DNA from: Alteribacter aurantiacus DSM 18675
GTDB taxonomy: Bacteria > Bacillota > Bacilli > Bacillales > Salisediminibacteriaceae
Direction: 5' to 3'
Length of the DNA: 64,000 nt
NCBI RefSeq assembly: GCF_000429705.1
Contig: NZ_KE386943.1
Span: forward strand, 136,664-200,663
Of the stretch, positions 18,064-26,105 are shown one piece after another. Below the pieces are notes generated by a model. That model saw nothing but the letters and a program-made list of their open reading frames with translations, made no database searches and was not told the origin of the DNA. Position 1 is the stretch's first letter; every line of letters begins with the position of its first letter. A program made the position numbers and the translations under genes.

Positions 18064-18100
18064 GAAAAGCCTGGATCTTTAGTGGATCCGGGCTTTTTTA
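18064..18100 (+). terminator. Intrinsic terminator after the LCP gene
   Basis: AAGCCTGGATC pairs with GGATCCGGGCTT and is followed by TTTTTT, starting 7 bp after the LCP stop. Confidence 0.85.
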
Positions 18101-18126
18101 TGTTTTATGAAATGCATTTAAAAAAT

Positions 18127-18245
18127 GGATGAAGCAGGAATATCTTTCGCTTTCCGCGGAGGCGCTGACGAGCCTCCTCGCTTCGCTGCGGGGTCTCGTC
18201 TTGCCCCCACTTCCGCAGGAGTCTTCAGATATTCCTGCTTCATCC
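18127..18245 (+). repeat. Palindromic intergenic repeat, subfamily 1 (copy a)
   Basis: A 119-bp element whose ends form a perfect 18-bp inverted repeat (GGATGAAGCAGGAATATC and its complement). The inside holds CTTTCCGCGGAGG, GAGCCTCCTCGC, TGCGGGGTCTC and CCGCAGGAGTCT, shared with copies at 23462, 57135 and 57564. It has no coding capacity. Confidence 0.85.
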
Positions 18246-18440
18246 CTTCTCTTAATATTTGTAAGGGCTCTTAAGAGACTTATAACTATACCTTTGACCT
18301 CTAAACACCCACACAATTTTACTGAACTTTCTTTGTTCATCATCCTCTTTCATCATGGACGATTGAGAAGTATCTTAAATTAGAAGAAATCTCGCACACT
18401 CTCTTCTTTTTTCCAACCACATTTATGCAGCATAGAAATA

Positions 18441-18551
18441 ATGAAGCGAAAGGCGGCGACTCCGACGGGAATAGCATCTGCTGAAGACCCCGCAGGCTGT
18501 TTTTGCCGAGGAGGCTGAAGCGATGCCCGTGGAAAGCGTCCGTCTGTAGCG
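18441..18551 (-). repeat. Palindromic intergenic repeat, subfamily 2 (copy b)
   Basis: A 111-bp element reading GAAGCGAAAGGCGGCGACTCC ... AAGACCCCGCAGG ... CCGAGGAGGCTGAAGCGATG ... GGAAAGCGTCCG ... TGTAGCG. It shares core words with subfamily 1 but in reverse orientation and lacks the long terminal palindrome. It is nearly the same as the copy at 57344. It faces copy a across about 195 bp. Confidence 0.82.
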
Positions 18552-18610
18552 AAATTAATATTAATAGTCTTTCAAAGTAGAATTCTACTTTCAAACAATA
18601 TGTTTAAAGA

Positions 18611-18643
18611 GAAGGCCCGCAACGAGTTGGTTGCGGGTCTTTC
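18611..18643 (-). terminator. Intrinsic terminator of the first pgs operon
   Basis: On the minus strand GACCCGCAAC pairs with GTTGCGGGCC around CAACTC, followed by TTCTCTTT. It starts a few bases after the pgsE stop. Confidence 0.8.
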
Positions 18644-18644
18644 T

Positions 18645-18812
18645 TTATTCTTCCACTACCATTTCTTCCTCTTCTTGCTTTTCTACTAATCGCTCCTGTA
18701 TCTCCTGCTTCTCTTCTTCTGTCAAGGTGTCTTCGTGTTTGAAGCCGGCTAGGATGCCGGTGAAAAGGACGAGAACGACGAGTGGGTAGAGAAAGGTTGC
18801 GGTTTTTTTCAT
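18645..18812 (-). CDS. pgsE: Small poly-gamma-glutamate synthase subunit (PgsE/CapE)
   Basis: A 55-residue gene whose ATG directly follows the TAA of the ggt gene, with AAGGAGGAG 8 bases upstream. The peptide begins MKKTATFLYPLVVLVLFTGI, one membrane helix, followed by an extremely acidic tail ending EEEEMVVEE. B. subtilis and B. anthracis have a protein of this kind and size (PgsE/CapE) at the end of the capsule operon, where it supports polymer synthesis. The frame is easily missed because of its length. No counterpart follows the second pgs operon. Confidence 0.8.
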   Translation of the reverse strand: MKKTATFLYPLVVLVLFTGILAGFKHEDTLTEEEKQEIQERLVEKQEEEEMVVEE

Positions 18813-20462
18813 TTATTGGTCTCCTCCTTTTTTCCATGTTCCGTTTCGTCTTGGGTCGGCTCCACCGGTGAGTTCGCCGGTTTCAGGGTCAGTTACGAGG
18901 ATGTTTACGCTCCCGAAGTTGAACGGATCGATGGCTTGTTTGATGTCGTATTTGTCATGCATGGCGCCGGAGATGGCGTCTGGGTTTTCTGTGTATAGCG
19001 TATCTTCAAACACTTCCAAGTAGTGTCTTGGGGCGTCGATTGCATCTTGGACGGACTCTTTGTCAACGATCGATCGCAGAAGGGTTTGGGTCATTACAGA
19101 CGGAATTCGTCTTCCTCCCGCACTTCCCACTCCGATCACGGGCTCATTGTTATGAGAGAGAATGCTCGGAACCATGTAGCTGTTTGAGCGCTTCCCTTTC
19201 TCGGAACGGTTTGGTGACGTGGAGCTGTCGCTAAAGTTTCTTAGTTGGTTGGTCATGAAGAAGCCGTCCACGTAGATACCGGAGCCGAAAAAGTTGCTGA
19301 TTGTGTTCGTGCCGGAAACCATCATGCCGTCTTTGTCGACGATCACGAAATGGGTTGTGTTGGCGTGGTTTTCTCGGTCGGCGTCATTGTCCAGCTGGAC
19401 AAACGACGTTTCGCTCGTCACATCTTGTGCTAGGTTTCTCGTATAGTCCCGAGATGTGAGAGTTCGTTCGTGAACGTCCACAAAGTCGGGATCGCCGATG
19501 TTTTCGTTTCGGTCTTTGTGTACCGTACGGTTCATTTGACCGAGAAGTTCGGCGAGGGCGCCTTCGTCTTCCATTATGTCTTCGATACCTAATTGTTCGG
19601 TCATTTGCAGGGATTGAATGAGCATCGTTCCGCTTGACGGTGCCGGCGGTGCGTATACGTCATAGCCGTAAAACGACCCTCTTAGGGGTTCCCGCTCGAG
19701 GACTTCGTATGCCCGAAGGTCTTCTCTCTTCACTCCGATCACATCGCTTGAAATGGTGTCAGCGATGGCTCCTTCATAAAAAGCTTCGGCTCCTTCTTCT
19801 TGAATGAGCTTCATGGATTCGGCCAGATCTTCTTGAATGAAGGTCTCCCCTGCGCGGATCGGGTAGCCGTCTTTGTAGAAAGCATCGAGCTCGTCAACAG
19901 GCATTCGGTGCGTTGCGTTGATGAGTCTCCGTTCAAAGTCTTCGTCCGGTTCGAAGCCGTTCTCCGCAAGGTCGATGGCGGGATCCAGTAGGCGAGGCAA
20001 GCTTACGAACCCGAAATCTTCGTGTATTTTTTCCAAACCAGCCACAAACCCGGGAACACCTGTACCACTGTCGGGGACGGGTCCGCTCACGGGGGCCATC
20101 GTTCGGTAGTCATAGACGGTCGGCTCTTCCTTCGGTGGGTGGACCATCATCACGCCGCCTCCTCCCATGCCTGATGCGTAGGGCTCGACGGTGCCGAGGG
20201 CGTAGGAGACGGCGATGGCCGCGTCGACGGCATTGCCTCCGTCTTCTAGGATGTCCATGCCGATTTGGGTGGCAATGTCGTTATCAGTTGTGACGCCGTA
20301 TTCGGTTGGTTCGTCCGTTTCTTCCGCTACGTACGCTGGGCGTTCGGTTAAGTCAGGAACCTTTCCGGAATCAGCTTCCGTTGATTGCTGCCAGAAGTAA
20401 TAGCCTCCTCCTGCTAACAGGAGGGCGGCGGTGCCCAGTGTGATCGCGTTCGTTTTATTCAT
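18813..20462 (-). CDS. ggt: Gamma-glutamyltransferase (CapD/Ggt-like) of pgs operon 1
   Basis: A 549-residue Ntn-hydrolase. An N-terminal membrane or signal segment (about residues 7-20) is followed by DGGNAVDAAIAVSYALGTVEPYASGMGGGG, the large-subunit signature. NTTHFVIVDKDG has the nucleophile threonine near residue 369, where autocleavage produces the small subunit. NNEPVIGVGSAGGRRIP is the glycine-rich oxyanion region. In B. anthracis CapD anchors or trims polyglutamate; in B. subtilis PgdS/Ggt degrade it. Position between pgsA and pgsE suggests release, trimming or wall attachment of the polymer outside the cell. Confidence 0.9.
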   Translation of the reverse strand: MNKTNAITLGTAALLLAGGGYYFWQQSTEADSGKVPDLTERPAYVAEETDEPTEYGVTTDNDIATQIGMDILEDGGNAVDAAIAVSYALGTVEPYASGMGGGGVMMVHPPKEEPTVYDYRTMAPVSGPVPDSGTGVPGFVAGLEKIHEDFGFVSLPRLLDPAIDLAENGFEPDEDFERRLINATHRMPVDELDAFYKDGYPIRAGETFIQEDLAESMKLIQEEGAEAFYEGAIADTISSDVIGVKREDLRAYEVLEREPLRGSFYGYDVYAPPAPSSGTMLIQSLQMTEQLGIEDIMEDEGALAELLGQMNRTVHKDRNENIGDPDFVDVHERTLTSRDYTRNLAQDVTSETSFVQLDNDADRENHANTTHFVIVDKDGMMVSGTNTISNFFGSGIYVDGFFMTNQLRNFSDSSTSPNRSEKGKRSNSYMVPSILSHNNEPVIGVGSAGGRRIPSVMTQTLLRSIVDKESVQDAIDAPRHYLEVFEDTLYTENPDAISGAMHDKYDIKQAIDPFNFGSVNILVTDPETGELTGGADPRRNGTWKKGGDQ

Positions 20463-20471
20463 ATCGGGAAC

Positions 20472-21635
20472 CTACCTTTCGATCGTTTTCACAAGCCTCC
20501 CTTCGTCTCTCGTCCACGTATCATTGAAGCTGTCGGTAAAGACGAAGTCCGTGCTTATGGAGTTGAAGATCTTTTCTTGACGGTAGCGGTTGGTGGCCGG
20601 TCGTGGCTGTGATTCTTCAATATACATCGGGTGTACGGTCACTTCGGCTCGGTCGGAATAGAGATCGTACTGAACAACGGCCGTTTCACGGGTCATGGAC
20701 CAGCCTTGATCAAATACGAAGTTGCCGAGGCCGTAGATGACGACCGTATTATCAATCACTTCGATTGGTTGAAGAGTGTGGGCGTGGTGTCCGGCGATCA
20801 CGTCGGCGCCGGCTTGAGCCATGGCTTCGGCCAGTTCGCGCTGGCGAGGGTGCACGGTGTTATCGTACTCTTCTCCCCAGTGGGCGTGAACAATCACGAA
20901 GTCGGCGTTCTCGTTCGCTTCTTTAATGTCTTCGATTACGTACTCAGGTTCCATGGGCACCACGCCTTCTTGTGTGGCGGTGGCTCGGCGCTCATTGGTC
21001 ATATAGGCGTCGTTGAACCCGAGCGTGGCGACGGTCATGCCGTTTACTTGTTCGTAATGGATTTCGCGGGCTTGGTCAATGTTAAGCCCAGCACCTGTGG
21101 TTGGGATGTCGAGTCGATTGAACGTTTCAAGGGTGTCGTACATCCCGACAATGCCGTAGTCAGACATGTGGTTATTGGCCAGGTTCACATGGGTAAAGCC
21201 CGCTTGTTTCACGGCATTTGCTGCGTCAAGGTTGGCGTGAAGAGTAATGTCTTTGTCTAGACGGACGTCTTCGTACTCGCTTGGGTCGCCAATCAGGATG
21301 GGATGTTCGAAGTTCCCGGTGACGATGTCCGTTTGGTCAAAGATCGGTTTCGCATGAGCGAACGGATAGTCGGTGCCTTGTCGGTTGAGTACTTCACCGC
21401 TGTATCTGCCGAGCATAATGTCGCCGACCATGGAGATGGATAGCTCGCTCTCTTCACGGGGAGCGTCGGTGTCGCTTGCGTCAGCTGCAAGGTGATCAAA
21501 CAGCTGGTACGACGCGATTACGGTTAGGCAGATGGCAAGGAGTGCGAGGGAGTCGCGAAGGGCTCGTTTTTTATGCTTTTTGATTCGTTTTAAATGCTTT
21601 TCTTTTAACGTTAATGGTCGTTCGTCCGTTACCAT
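20472..21635 (-). CDS. pgsA: Poly-gamma-glutamate synthase subunit PgsA/CapA
   Basis: A 387-residue membrane-anchored protein of the metallophosphatase fold. A basic N-terminus (KRIKKHKKRALRDS) precedes one membrane helix (about residues 26-46). The extracellular domain has ISMVGDIMLGRYSGEVL, TGNFEHPIL, VNLANNHMSDYG, VIVHAHWGEEY and VIAGHHAHTLQPIEV, the metal-site motifs of CapA. PgsA acts with PgsBC in exporting the growing polymer. It sits 14 bp after pgsC and 9 bp before ggt. It is 38% or so smaller in variable loops than the paralogue at 26106. Confidence 0.93.
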   Translation of the reverse strand: MVTDERPLTLKEKHLKRIKKHKKRALRDSLALLAICLTVIASYQLFDHLAADASDTDAPREESELSISMVGDIMLGRYSGEVLNRQGTDYPFAHAKPIFDQTDIVTGNFEHPILIGDPSEYEDVRLDKDITLHANLDAANAVKQAGFTHVNLANNHMSDYGIVGMYDTLETFNRLDIPTTGAGLNIDQAREIHYEQVNGMTVATLGFNDAYMTNERRATATQEGVVPMEPEYVIEDIKEANENADFVIVHAHWGEEYDNTVHPRQRELAEAMAQAGADVIAGHHAHTLQPIEVIDNTVVIYGLGNFVFDQGWSMTRETAVVQYDLYSDRAEVTVHPMYIEESQPRPATNRYRQEKIFNSISTDFVFTDSFNDTWTRDEGRLVKTIER

Positions 21636-21649
21636 GATGTGTGGGCCTC

Positions 21650-22099
21650 CTAAAATAGCTGATAGATAAGGAGAACGATGAACGTTACTCCGCTTAGGGC
21701 AAGGGTTGAGCCGAGTGTTGGCAATATTCCTTGGCGCTGGATGGTATTTGCAATGAGTCCAGGCACGATGACACCGAGTCCTCTGAATTCGTTAATCACA
21801 AAGGGCATGGCCGGGTAAAAATAGTCAAAAATCATTTTAAGCAGTATGCCTGCGACCATCATGGCTGCGAACTTTCGTCGTCCGTAAAGGGTGACGAATC
21901 TGCCCACGACTTGGGTGACGAGTAAATAGGTGATCACGCTGATGGTGAGGATGACGACCAGGAATAAGGGTTGATCAAAGATGAGTGCTAAATAGCCCGG
22001 TACGATCAGTCCTGCCGGCAGTACGCCGTATCTTTCTGTAAATAATAAACTCACTAATGCGCCTACAATGAGCGCCACATAGAGTTCTCCTCCAAACAT
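21650..22099 (-). CDS. pgsC: Poly-gamma-glutamate synthase subunit PgsC/CapC
   Basis: A 149-residue membrane protein with four or five helices, starting MFGGELYVALIVGALVSLL. ERYGVLPAGLIVPGYLALIFDQP and GLGVIVPGLIANTIQRQG are conserved PgsC stretches. Length matches CapC/PgsC. It forms the membrane part of the amide ligase complex with PgsB. It lies 16 bp after pgsB. Confidence 0.95.
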   Translation of the reverse strand: MFGGELYVALIVGALVSLLFTERYGVLPAGLIVPGYLALIFDQPLFLVVILTISVITYLLVTQVVGRFVTLYGRRKFAAMMVAGILLKMIFDYFYPAMPFVINEFRGLGVIVPGLIANTIQRQGILPTLGSTLALSGVTFIVLLIYQLF

Positions 22100-22115
22100 G
22101 GTTTGCCTCCGTTTT

Positions 22116-23315
22116 CTACGCTGTTTTATTGGTTTTTTGAGTCATTTGTTCAAAGCGTTCGATGAGCGGTTCAGCCGCTCCGTGAATGTTGCCAATGCCG
22201 TACATGACGCGCCCCGGCATGATGTCTTGAAGTTTTTCTTCAATTTCGTCCGTAGTTGCGCCGTCTAAATTGATGAGATTGTTCACGTCAATATGCCCTT
22301 CATTGTGGGCTTGTACGATCGGGTCCGTGACGTTGCCGATCAGGACTAGATTATTAGTCGGAATGTATGGAAGTACGTCGCGGGCGAACTGTTCGGTCCG
22401 CTCGACTCGGTCTTCTCGGCAGTTGACGATAATGATCGGGTCGTCCGTCGGATAGCCCAGGTCGACAATGCGTTTCCAGATGTTGATCGTGGACGTGGCG
22501 TCGTTTGCTGCGAATCCGTTAATGAAGAAGGACGGGTTTGCTTCGTCTCCTACAGGGAGAACTTTCATGGCACCCGGGTCCGGCCAGGCGTTTAGCATCC
22601 CTTCCATGGCGGTCTTTTTGTCGATGTCGAGGACTTCGGCTACAGCCATGGCGAGGGCGATATTTTCTGGGAACACCATGTATTTGAATTTTTTAATGTA
22701 CGCTTCTGACACGGTTGAGGTGTCGATGACGATCACTTCGGTGTTGCGCTCTTCGGCGATTTGCTGGAAGAACGGCACGTACGGGCTATCGTTTACGATC
22801 AGGTGGCCGTTGTGCGGGATCGTTCCGCTGAAGGCTTCTGCCACTTCGTCTAATGTTGGTCCGAGCACTTCCATATGGTCATGGAGGACGTTGACGATGA
22901 GGACGATGTTTGCTTGTAGCCATCGTTCTTGAAAGACGACTTGGTAATCAGGGTTAACGGCCATACATTCTCCTACAAGGGCGTCGGCTTCTAGGTCGAC
23001 TGTTTTTTGGATGACGGCTTTTTGCTCTCCGATGTTCGGTCCTTCCATTCGCCGTTTGATCGGTTCTTCTTTATCATCAAACCAATACAGCATTCGTGCA
23101 TCGGTTCCGGTTGTTTTGCCCACCGTTTTGTAGCCTGCTTCGTGCAGGATGCCGGTGATAAGGCGGGTGACGGTGGATTTTCCCCGCACGCCGTTGATGT
23201 TGATTCTGATGGGAATCTTGTCCAGGTTTTCCTGGTGCTTTCGTTTTTCTCTTACACCGAGGTAAAAGCAGATCGCAACCAGTGCGCCGGTGAAGAGTAA
23301 CTCCGTTGTCCACAT
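22116..23315 (-). CDS. pgsB: Poly-gamma-glutamate synthase, ligase subunit PgsB/CapB
   Basis: A 399-residue ATP-dependent amide ligase of the Mur ligase type. One N-terminal membrane helix precedes the P-loop NGVRGKSTVTRLITG near residue 40. EPIKRRMEGPNIGEQ, ECMAVNPDYQ, NVLHDHMEVLGPT and FFINGFAANDATST are CapB family regions. It adds glutamate to the gamma-carboxyl of the growing chain. AGGAGG precedes the ATG. It heads the first, GC-richer pgs operon. Confidence 0.96.
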   Translation of the reverse strand: MWTTELLFTGALVAICFYLGVREKRKHQENLDKIPIRININGVRGKSTVTRLITGILHEAGYKTVGKTTGTDARMLYWFDDKEEPIKRRMEGPNIGEQKAVIQKTVDLEADALVGECMAVNPDYQVVFQERWLQANIVLIVNVLHDHMEVLGPTLDEVAEAFSGTIPHNGHLIVNDSPYVPFFQQIAEERNTEVIVIDTSTVSEAYIKKFKYMVFPENIALAMAVAEVLDIDKKTAMEGMLNAWPDPGAMKVLPVGDEANPSFFINGFAANDATSTINIWKRIVDLGYPTDDPIIIVNCREDRVERTEQFARDVLPYIPTNNLVLIGNVTDPIVQAHNEGHIDVNNLINLDGATTDEIEEKLQDIMPGRVMYGIGNIHGAAEPLIERFEQMTQKTNKTA

Positions 23316-23344
23316 CTGTGTGTGTCCTCCTGTTTGGTTTTTTG

Positions 23345-23676
23345 GGGTGCTACTGAAAGGTTGGGTAATTACCTTTTAGTGTCTTGAATGCAATGAGCGT
23401 GGCGGTTATCTCTTTGAGCACATAGATAGATGTGTATTTATAGCCGTAATGCACATAAACCGCTACTGAAATATACTTCGCTTTCCGCAGGAAGCGGCTG
23501 AGCCTCCTCACGCTACGCGCTGCGGGGTCTCACCTTCGCTTTTCATCCCGCAGGAGTCTACGTATATTTCATCCGCTCCGTCAATAAACACGTACCCGTG
23601 CTCGGGTTCGAACAATTGATTGGAATCATCGCACCTCATCTAAAGGTACTGTAAATGTACTCTTTCAGTAGTATCA
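23345..23676. repeat. Possible MITE-like unit bounded by inverted CTACTGAAAG ends
   Basis: GCTACTGAAAGGTTGG at the left edge (from 23349) recurs in inverted form as CTTTCAGTAG at the right edge (about 23661-23670). Next to these are a further AAAGGTA/TACCTTT pair. A subfamily-1 palindromic repeat sits in the middle. The roughly 330-bp unit resembles a composite of two repeat families or a miniature inverted-repeat element. No target duplication is clear. Confidence 0.4.
23462..23580 (+). repeat. Palindromic intergenic repeat, subfamily 1 (copy c)
   Basis: GAAATATAC at 23468-23476 and GTATATTTC at 23562-23570 form the ends; the inside carries CGCTTTCCGCAGGAAGC, GAGCCTCCTCACGC, TGCGGGGTCTCACC and CCGCAGGAGTCT. 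It is the same orientation and core as copies a and d, with a different terminal palindrome. Confidence 0.8.
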
Positions 23677-24120
23677 ATTTTTCGGGTGGATAACGCCCTT
23701 AATTTTAGTATTTGTTATGAATCCATCTACAGTTAATCGAAGCAGATGGGGGTTTCTTGAGGGTAAATTAGATGACATTATATTACGATAACTTTTCATT
23801 TGAAACAGTTGTTACGTGGTGTTTATGAATTTGTTATGTAGATGTAACAGTGTGGAGGTTTTTTCACGGTTAAGGGGTTTCATAGGGAGATTGTGTGAAA
23901 GTTTGGGAGAGTGGTGGATTGATAGATTAGGGCTGGTGGTTGAAAGTTGTGGGTCATATTGGGAGAGGTAGTGGATTGTTGGGAATCACGCATGTTGCCG
24001 GGCACTGTGTGATAAAGTGAACGTGGGGTCTGGCACTGTGTGAAGCAGTGAGCGTGGGGTCAGACCCCGCTCATTTTCGACATTGTTACTAGGACTCTTG
24101 AAGGGAAATTTGAAAAAACG
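23677..24120. other. Non-coding part of the gap between the two pgs operons
   Basis: No gene is seen. It holds TTCACGGTTAAGGG at 23872, shared with the exopolysaccharide attenuator stem. Two imperfect copies of TTGGGAGAG...TGGATTG lie near 23905 and 23958. A tandem pair of 31-bp units (from about 24003, starting GGCACTGTGTGA) ends in the palindrome GGGGTCAGACCCC. Confidence 0.6.
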
Positions 24121-24121
24121 C

Positions 24122-24146
24122 TTTTAAATGTAACCTTTTAGGGTAT
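24122..24146 (+). promoter_or_regulatory. Candidate sigma-B promoter of pgs operon 2
   Basis: TTTTAA (24122-24127) and GGGTAT (24141-24146) are 13 bp apart, close to the sigma-B consensus GTTTAA-N13-GGGTAT. It points at the second pgs operon, about 120 bp before the pgsB start. Confidence 0.5.
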
Positions 24147-24275
24147 GGAGGTTATAGAAGTACAAGATTCGCCCTAGTGATTATGTAACATTTCCAAAAT
24201 ACCTCTTATATTCTCGGTATGCGACGAATTTTGTAAGTGTCACTTTCTTTACAACACATGAATGGAGGCTTCCGA

Positions 24276-25595
24276 GTGAACGAACTTACGTATTTACTCC
24301 TTTTTGCCACTGTCGCACTGTCACTTGGCATCATAGAACGGAACAGATTAAGAAAGAACATAAATAAAATACCTACCCGTGTTCTGGTAAACGGGATTCG
24401 AGGTAAATCTACGGTTACGAGATTAATCATGGGGATTATGAAAGAAAACGGCGATCGAGTTGTAGGTAAAACGACCGGTACGTCCGCTCGTATGTTTTAT
24501 TGGGATCAAGAGGAAGAGGAACCGATTATCCGCGGTCTTCAAGGTCCAAATATTAGTGAACAAAAGCATATGGCGCGAAAAGTGGTGAAGCGAAAAGCCG
24601 ATGCGTTCGTATCTGAGTGTATGGCCGTTAACCCTGAATACCAAAAAATCTTTCAAGCCCAGCTCGTTCAAGCGAACATCACCGTCATTACAAACATTAT
24701 GGAAGACCACTTGGACGTGATGGGACCGACTGTGGACGACATTGCTGCCGCTTTTAGCTCTACCATCCCGAAGAACGGCTATGTTGTCATTCCAGAAACA
24801 ACGTATCAGCGCTACTTTGAACAAATTGCCAAAAAGAAAAACAGTCAGGTTGTGGTCGCCCGAGAAAGTGACATTGACGAAGAGTACTTAAAGAAGTTTT
24901 CGTTTATGATCTTTCCGGAAAACGCAGCACTTGCCCTTGCTGTATCCGATATTTTAGAAATTGATCGAGACGTGGCCCTAAGAGGGATGCTCACTGCTCC
25001 AGTCGATCCAGGTGCCATGAGGGTCCACCGTTTTGGAAAAGAATTGGCTCCGAAATATTTCTTTAACGGATTTGCGGCGAATGACGCCACTTCTACGTTG
25101 AACATTTGGGATCGAGTGAAAGATTTGGATTATCCGATGAATCATAAAACGATCATCATGAACTGCCGTGATGACCGAATGGATCGCACGTTGCAATTCG
25201 TGGATGACGTTCTTCCCCACTTGGACGCAGACAGTCTTGTGTTGATCGGTCGCGGGACTAGCCCGATCGTACAAGCCCATAAAGACGGGAAACTTCCATT
25301 TGAGAACTTAATCAATTTGGAAAAAAGGTCTGTAGATGTGGTTATGGAAGAATTGGAGAAGATTCCAGGTAACTCTGTTATTTACGGAATCGGAAACATT
25401 AAAGGTAGCGGTGAAGAACTAGCTGCCGTCATTGAAGAAAAAGGACTAAAAGAAGTATCGCTGGAAGATTACAGAACAGACGAAGTGACTTTCTTGCCAA
25501 ACGATAAATTGGCTGAAAGAAGACGTTCTAAACAAAAGCAACCAGTCTCTTCTAATGATGTAAAAGTAGGAACAGCACAGTTACCATTAAAATAA
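24276..25595 (+). CDS. pgsB: Second PgsB/CapB ligase subunit
   Basis: A 439-residue paralogue of the PgsB at 22116. I choose the GTG at 24276, giving MNELTYLLLFATVALSLG, because GGAGG lies 9 bases upstream and the first helix then starts at once. The P-loop is NGIRGKSTVTRLIMG; NISEQ, ECMAVNPEYQ, NIMEDHLDVMGPT and FFNGFAANDATST match the first copy. It has about 40 extra C-terminal residues (from EEKGLKEVSLEDY on), basic and disordered-looking. It heads a plus-strand operon divergent from the first one. Base composition is lower in GC than copy 1. Confidence 0.94.
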   Translation: MNELTYLLLFATVALSLGIIERNRLRKNINKIPTRVLVNGIRGKSTVTRLIMGIMKENGDRVVGKTTGTSARMFYWDQEEEEPIIRGLQGPNISEQKHMARKVVKRKADAFVSECMAVNPEYQKIFQAQLVQANITVITNIMEDHLDVMGPTVDDIAAAFSSTIPKNGYVVIPETTYQRYFEQIAKKKNSQVVVARESDIDEEYLKKFSFMIFPENAALALAVSDILEIDRDVALRGMLTAPVDPGAMRVHRFGKELAPKYFFNGFAANDATSTLNIWDRVKDLDYPMNHKTIIMNCRDDRMDRTLQFVDDVLPHLDADSLVLIGRGTSPIVQAHKDGKLPFENLINLEKRSVDVVMEELEKIPGNSVIYGIGNIKGSGEELAAVIEEKGLKEVSLEDYRTDEVTFLPNDKLAERRRSKQKQPVSSNDVKVGTAQLPLK

Positions 25596-25634
25596 ACCAA
25601 TAATCCAGCAAATGATGAAGGAGTTGTCGCTACC

Positions 25635-26090
25635 GTGTTCGGTACAGATCTTTATATAGCGATTGTCTTAGGAATTATACTCAGTTTGATTTACGTTGAA
25701 AAAACAGGAATTATGCCAGCCGGGCTTATCGTGCCCGGCTATGTTGCGTTGATTTTTGACCACTTGATGGCTGTTGTTGTCGTCGCTTTACTAAGCTTAC
25801 TAACGTTCCTGATCGTCACCCAGGTGATCGGACGTATTACCGTTATGTATGGGCGGAGAAAGTTCGCTTCAATGCTTGCGGTTGGTATTCTATTAAAAAT
25901 GAGTTTTGACTTTTTTTATGGAGCCCCCATTGTCCCCTTTGAAAACTTTGAGCTCAGAGGAATTGGGGTTATAGTGCCCGGGCTGATTGCCAATACCATT
26001 CATAAGCAAGGGGTCATACCCACATTCAGCTCAACTCTCGTTATCTCATTCTTAACTTTTCTTTGCATTACAATCTATCACTTGTTCTAG
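25635..26090 (+). CDS. pgsC: Second PgsC/CapC membrane subunit
   Basis: A 151-residue membrane protein starting at a GTG with GAAGGAG upstream. TGIMPAGLIVPGYVALIFDH and ELRGIGVIVPGLIANTIHKQG are nearly the same as in the first PgsC. It should pair with the PgsB encoded 39 bp upstream. Confidence 0.94.
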   Translation: MFGTDLYIAIVLGIILSLIYVEKTGIMPAGLIVPGYVALIFDHLMAVVVVALLSLLTFLIVTQVIGRITVMYGRRKFASMLAVGILLKMSFDFFYGAPIVPFENFELRGIGVIVPGLIANTIHKQGVIPTFSSTLVISFLTFLCITIYHLF

Positions 26091-26105
26091 AGAGGGATCT
26101 TGCCT

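Noticed and set aside
18604..18837. 77-codon frame overlapping pgsE
   Set aside because: Arg-rich out-of-frame translation; the pgsE frame has the ribosome site, membrane helix and family character.
20631..21260. 209-codon plus-strand frame opposite pgsA
   Set aside because: It is antisense to a well-supported gene in a GC-richer region, with no ribosome site or recognisable domain.
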